Positions 60,788 to 60,934 of a DNA stretch of 60,934 nt are shown in pieces. Positions within the stretch are counted from its first letter, which is position 1, and every line of letters begins with the position of its first letter. A model generated the notes under the pieces. It worked only from the letters and a program-made list of their open reading frames with translations. It did not search any database and was not told the DNA's origin. Source of the stretch: Deltaproteobacteria bacterium (lineage in GTDB: Bacteria; Desulfobacterota; Desulfarculia; JACQYL01); NCBI GenBank assembly GCA_016208165.1, contig JACQYL010000071.1, forward strand, positions 14,207 to 75,140, written 5' to 3'. Both the position numbers and the translations under genes were made by a program.

Positions 60788-60934
60788 ATGCCCAAATTCA
60801 AATGCCCGAGTTGCGGCCTTGAACAAGACGTGCCCTTTGGCGGCTGGCATTGGGAAGGCGCAGAGCCAGGCAAGCAACATTTCACTCACCGCGGCTACCT
60901 GGTTCCGGATCCCAAGGACCCCCTGCGGCTTGTA
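60788..60934 (+). CDS. Zinc-ribbon protein, partial (cut by right edge)
   Basis: The first 49 codons of a gene 63 bases after the ThDP enzyme, with AGGAGG at 60774-60779 and eight bases to the ATG. It begins MPKFKCPSCGLEQDVPFGG: a C-x2-C half-ribbon, then a Trp- and His-rich stretch (WHWEGAEPGKQHFTH). No second Cys pair occurs in the visible part. It is probably a small accessory protein or subunit of the ThDP enzyme. No function can be given. Confidence 0.75.
   Translation, partial: MPKFKCPSCGLEQDVPFGGWHWEGAEPGKQHFTHRGYLVPDPKDPLRLV

Noticed and set aside
58904-60889. Very long minus-strand frame opposite the ThDP enzyme
   Set aside because: Antisense to a conserved enzyme; long antisense frames are expected in GC-rich genes.
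1-60934. CRISPR arrays, insertion sequences, prophage, rRNA or tRNA genes
   Set aside because: No regularly spaced repeats, transposase or integrase motifs, or RNA gene signatures were found by eye on either strand.

Overview
The window is a 61 kb piece of a bacterial chromosome, with genes on both strands and GC that looks like roughly 55-60% by eye. Gene content points to a strictly or mainly anaerobic member of the Desulfobacterota (former Deltaproteobacteria), of the sulfate-reducing or syntrophic type. The pointers are: a LysR regulator of the selenium-metabolism type; a three-part ferredoxin-fused glutamate synthase; a complete fatty-acid beta-oxidation block with its own ETF; a very long GlnE; and small Cys-rich proteins with a C-x5-C/C-x2-3-C pattern. 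No rRNA, tRNA, CRISPR array, insertion sequence or phage gene was seen. The species assignment is inference.

Layout. 1-5.6 kb: partial serA, glgB, a secreted hydrolase-like protein lacking its nucleophile, and tatD. 5.7-7.8 kb: a two-gene overlapping operon, a ParB-fold-like protein followed by a protein with an MtrA/DUF4346-like front and a thymidylate-synthase-like back, behind a perfect 8-2-8 palindrome. 7.8-9.5 kb: sparse DNA with two small Cys-rich genes and structured inverted repeats. 9.5-15 kb: selenium-type LysR, TlpA-like thioredoxin, YhaM-like exonuclease, a prmA remnant, gmhB and a NifS-like cysteine desulfurase. 15-17.4 kb: an active ketosynthase overlapping a ketosynthase-like partner that has lost all three catalytic residues. 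17.8-26.6 kb: a chemoreceptor fragment, a CheD-HDOD fusion, a large hybrid histidine kinase, a secreted esterase with a duplicated C-terminal module, and a tandem DUF2846-like protein. 27-31.3 kb: a TVP38 membrane protein and an acoA-acoB-acoX operon without E2/E3.

31.6-46.5 kb is a nitrogen-assimilation block. It holds glnA (with the adenylylation tyrosine) and glnE (with an added ACT-like N-terminus). Upstream lies an operon of class-II amidotransferase, FMN glutamate synthase core and GXGXG-GltD-ferredoxin protein, running directly into glutamine-dependent nadE. A full sigma-54 promoter match and, downstream of it, an intrinsic terminator lie in the long leader of this operon. A GAF-AAA-HTH sigma-54 activator is transcribed divergently from the same intergenic region.

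47-57.9 kb is an acyl-CoA oxidation block: MBL-fold hydrolase and etfBA on one strand; and, divergently, histidine phosphatase, acyl-CoA dehydrogenase, TetR regulator, ACAD10-type phosphotransferase, thiolase and FadJ-like multifunctional enzyme. The intergenic region between them carries a promoter and operator-like palindromes. The right end has a long ThDP-dependent enzyme of unassigned substrate followed by the start of a zinc-ribbon protein cut by the window edge.

The most promising undescribed unit is the thymidylate-synthase-like/ParB-like operon (5.7-7.8 kb). Next are the glutamate synthase leader (sigma-54 promoter plus terminator), the ACT-GlnE fusion, the ketosynthase/dead ketosynthase pair and the ThDP enzyme with its zinc-ribbon neighbour.
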